A DNA stretch of 64,000 nt from a virus: the IMG/VR virus record IMGVR_UViG_3300019124_000103, positions 1-64,000 of that record; one strand, written 5' to 3'. The notes under the pieces were generated by a model, which had not been told where the DNA came from, ran no database searches, and saw only the letters and a program-made list of their open reading frames with translations. Positions 63,398 through 64,000 of the stretch are shown here, piece after piece. Position 1 is the stretch's first letter, and each line of letters begins with the position of its first letter. The position numbers and the translations under genes were made by a program.

Positions 63398-64000
63398 ATG
63401 GACCAGCTTGAAGGATTTCTTGGGAGCGAACCTGTTGTTCATGAGCAAGTGCAGGCAGAAGTGCCGGCCGAGCCAGTTCATCAGGAAGCACAGGGCGTAA
63501 TTGCGGAGCCGCCAGCCGCGCAAGAGACCGTAGCCCCTCAGACCCACGCCGAACAGGAGCCCCCTCAAGGGCATGTCCCTGTCAAGGCAGTGCTTGAAGA
63601 GCGCCGTAAGCGCCAAGAGCTAGAGCATCAGCTCGCGCAGATGCGGGCGCAGTTCTCACAACAGCCACAACAGGCCGTTCAGCCTCCCCCGGAGGTTGCG
63701 CACCAGGCGGTGATGAACATGGCCCTCAATACCGCGGAGTACGTCCTTCGGACCCAGTTCCAGGACTACGACGACGTGCGCGACTTCTTCATTTCACAAG
63801 CGGAACAAAACCCGTACCTGATCGGCCAGCTTCGGCAGTCAGGCAACCCGGCTTTGTTCGCCTACGAGATGGGGAAAAAGCTCAAAGCGATGGAAGAGAT
63901 CGGAGACCCGAAGAGCTACGAACAGCGCATTCGAGAGAAGGTTCTCGCGGAGCTTCAGGCACAGCAACAGGAACAGGTCAAAGAGGCGCGTCTTGCATCG
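63398..64000 (+). CDS. Scaffolding-like protein, cut by window end
   Basis: From ATG 63398 the frame is open to the window end (201 codons): MDQLEGFLGSEPVVHEQVQA, an acidic Pro/Gln-rich N-terminus, then RRKRQELEHQLAQMRAQFSQ coiled coil and a VRDFFISQAEQNPYLIGQLR region. This make-up and its place after the portal fit a capsid scaffold. The C-terminus is missing. Confidence 0.7.
   Translation, partial: MDQLEGFLGSEPVVHEQVQAEVPAEPVHQEAQGVIAEPPAAQETVAPQTHAEQEPPQGHVPVKAVLEERRKRQELEHQLAQMRAQFSQQPQQAVQPPPEVAHQAVMNMALNTAEYVLRTQFQDYDDVRDFFISQAEQNPYLIGQLRQSGNPALFAYEMGKKLKAMEEIGDPKSYEQRIREKVLAELQAQQQEQVKEARLAS

Noticed and set aside
1-64000. CRISPR arrays, tRNA or rRNA genes, insertion sequences
   Set aside because: I saw no regularly spaced repeats, no cloverleaf-like or rRNA segments and no transposase. 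The only mobile elements besides the prophages are free-standing HNH genes.

Overview
The window is GC-rich proteobacterial DNA that consists of phage genes from end to end. I read it as one complete temperate podovirus-like prophage (called P1 here, about 1 to 42.3 kb) followed head to tail by most of a second, related prophage (P2, about 42.2 kb to beyond 64 kb). No ordinary host gene is visible. A phage-borne protein with an exosortase-type PEP-CTERM sorting tail suggests an exosortase-carrying Gram-negative host. GC content and protein style fit a betaproteobacterium such as Burkholderiales, but that is inference.

P1 runs as follows. A leftward early operon (8613 to 1) of tightly overlapping genes ends in excision and integration genes and carries a recombination set: NinB, HNH nuclease, SSB, lambda-type exonuclease and a probable annealing protein. 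An immunity region (8.6-11.5 kb) holds repeated operators, a small repressor without a self-cleavage domain, a Cro-like gene, and genes behind LexA-type boxes. The rightward operon (11.1-17 kb) carries a CII-like regulator, an O-like initiator, a DnaB-like helicase and a Q-like regulator. Then come a consensus late promoter with a downstream terminator, packaging and head genes (17.4-24.4 kb), tail, ejection and spike genes (24.5-39.8 kb) and a lysis cassette (39.8-42.3 kb).

P2 repeats the plan: leftward operon 51.3 to 42.2 kb, immunity region 51.3-53.5 kb, rightward operon to 59.6 kb, late promoter, terminase, portal and a truncated scaffold gene. Blocks of near identity (12.2-12.9 with 54.7-55.4 kb; 13.6-15.2 with 55.9-57.5 kb) alternate with replaced parts: different integrases, SSB and annealing proteins, initiator N-termini, terminases and portals, and above all a different repressor DNA-binding domain with a different operator sequence. 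The two should therefore be heteroimmune, which would let them coexist.

The main candidate for an undescribed system lies in both immunity regions. A LexA-type box precedes a gene for a small STAS-like protein. That gene converges on, and overlaps the 3' end of, the gene for a short repressor that lacks an S24 peptidase domain. The two repressors share their C-terminal segment but not their DNA-binding part, and the two STAS-like proteins are homologous. I infer that SOS induction works through a LexA-controlled STAS-like antirepressor acting on the shared repressor tail. Other notable items are the PEP-CTERM gene inside the virion operon, a small gene that copies a segment of the portal protein, a 97-base non-coding element shared upstream of two unrelated terminases, and an HNH gene inserted at the start of the P1 initiator gene that left a fossil start.
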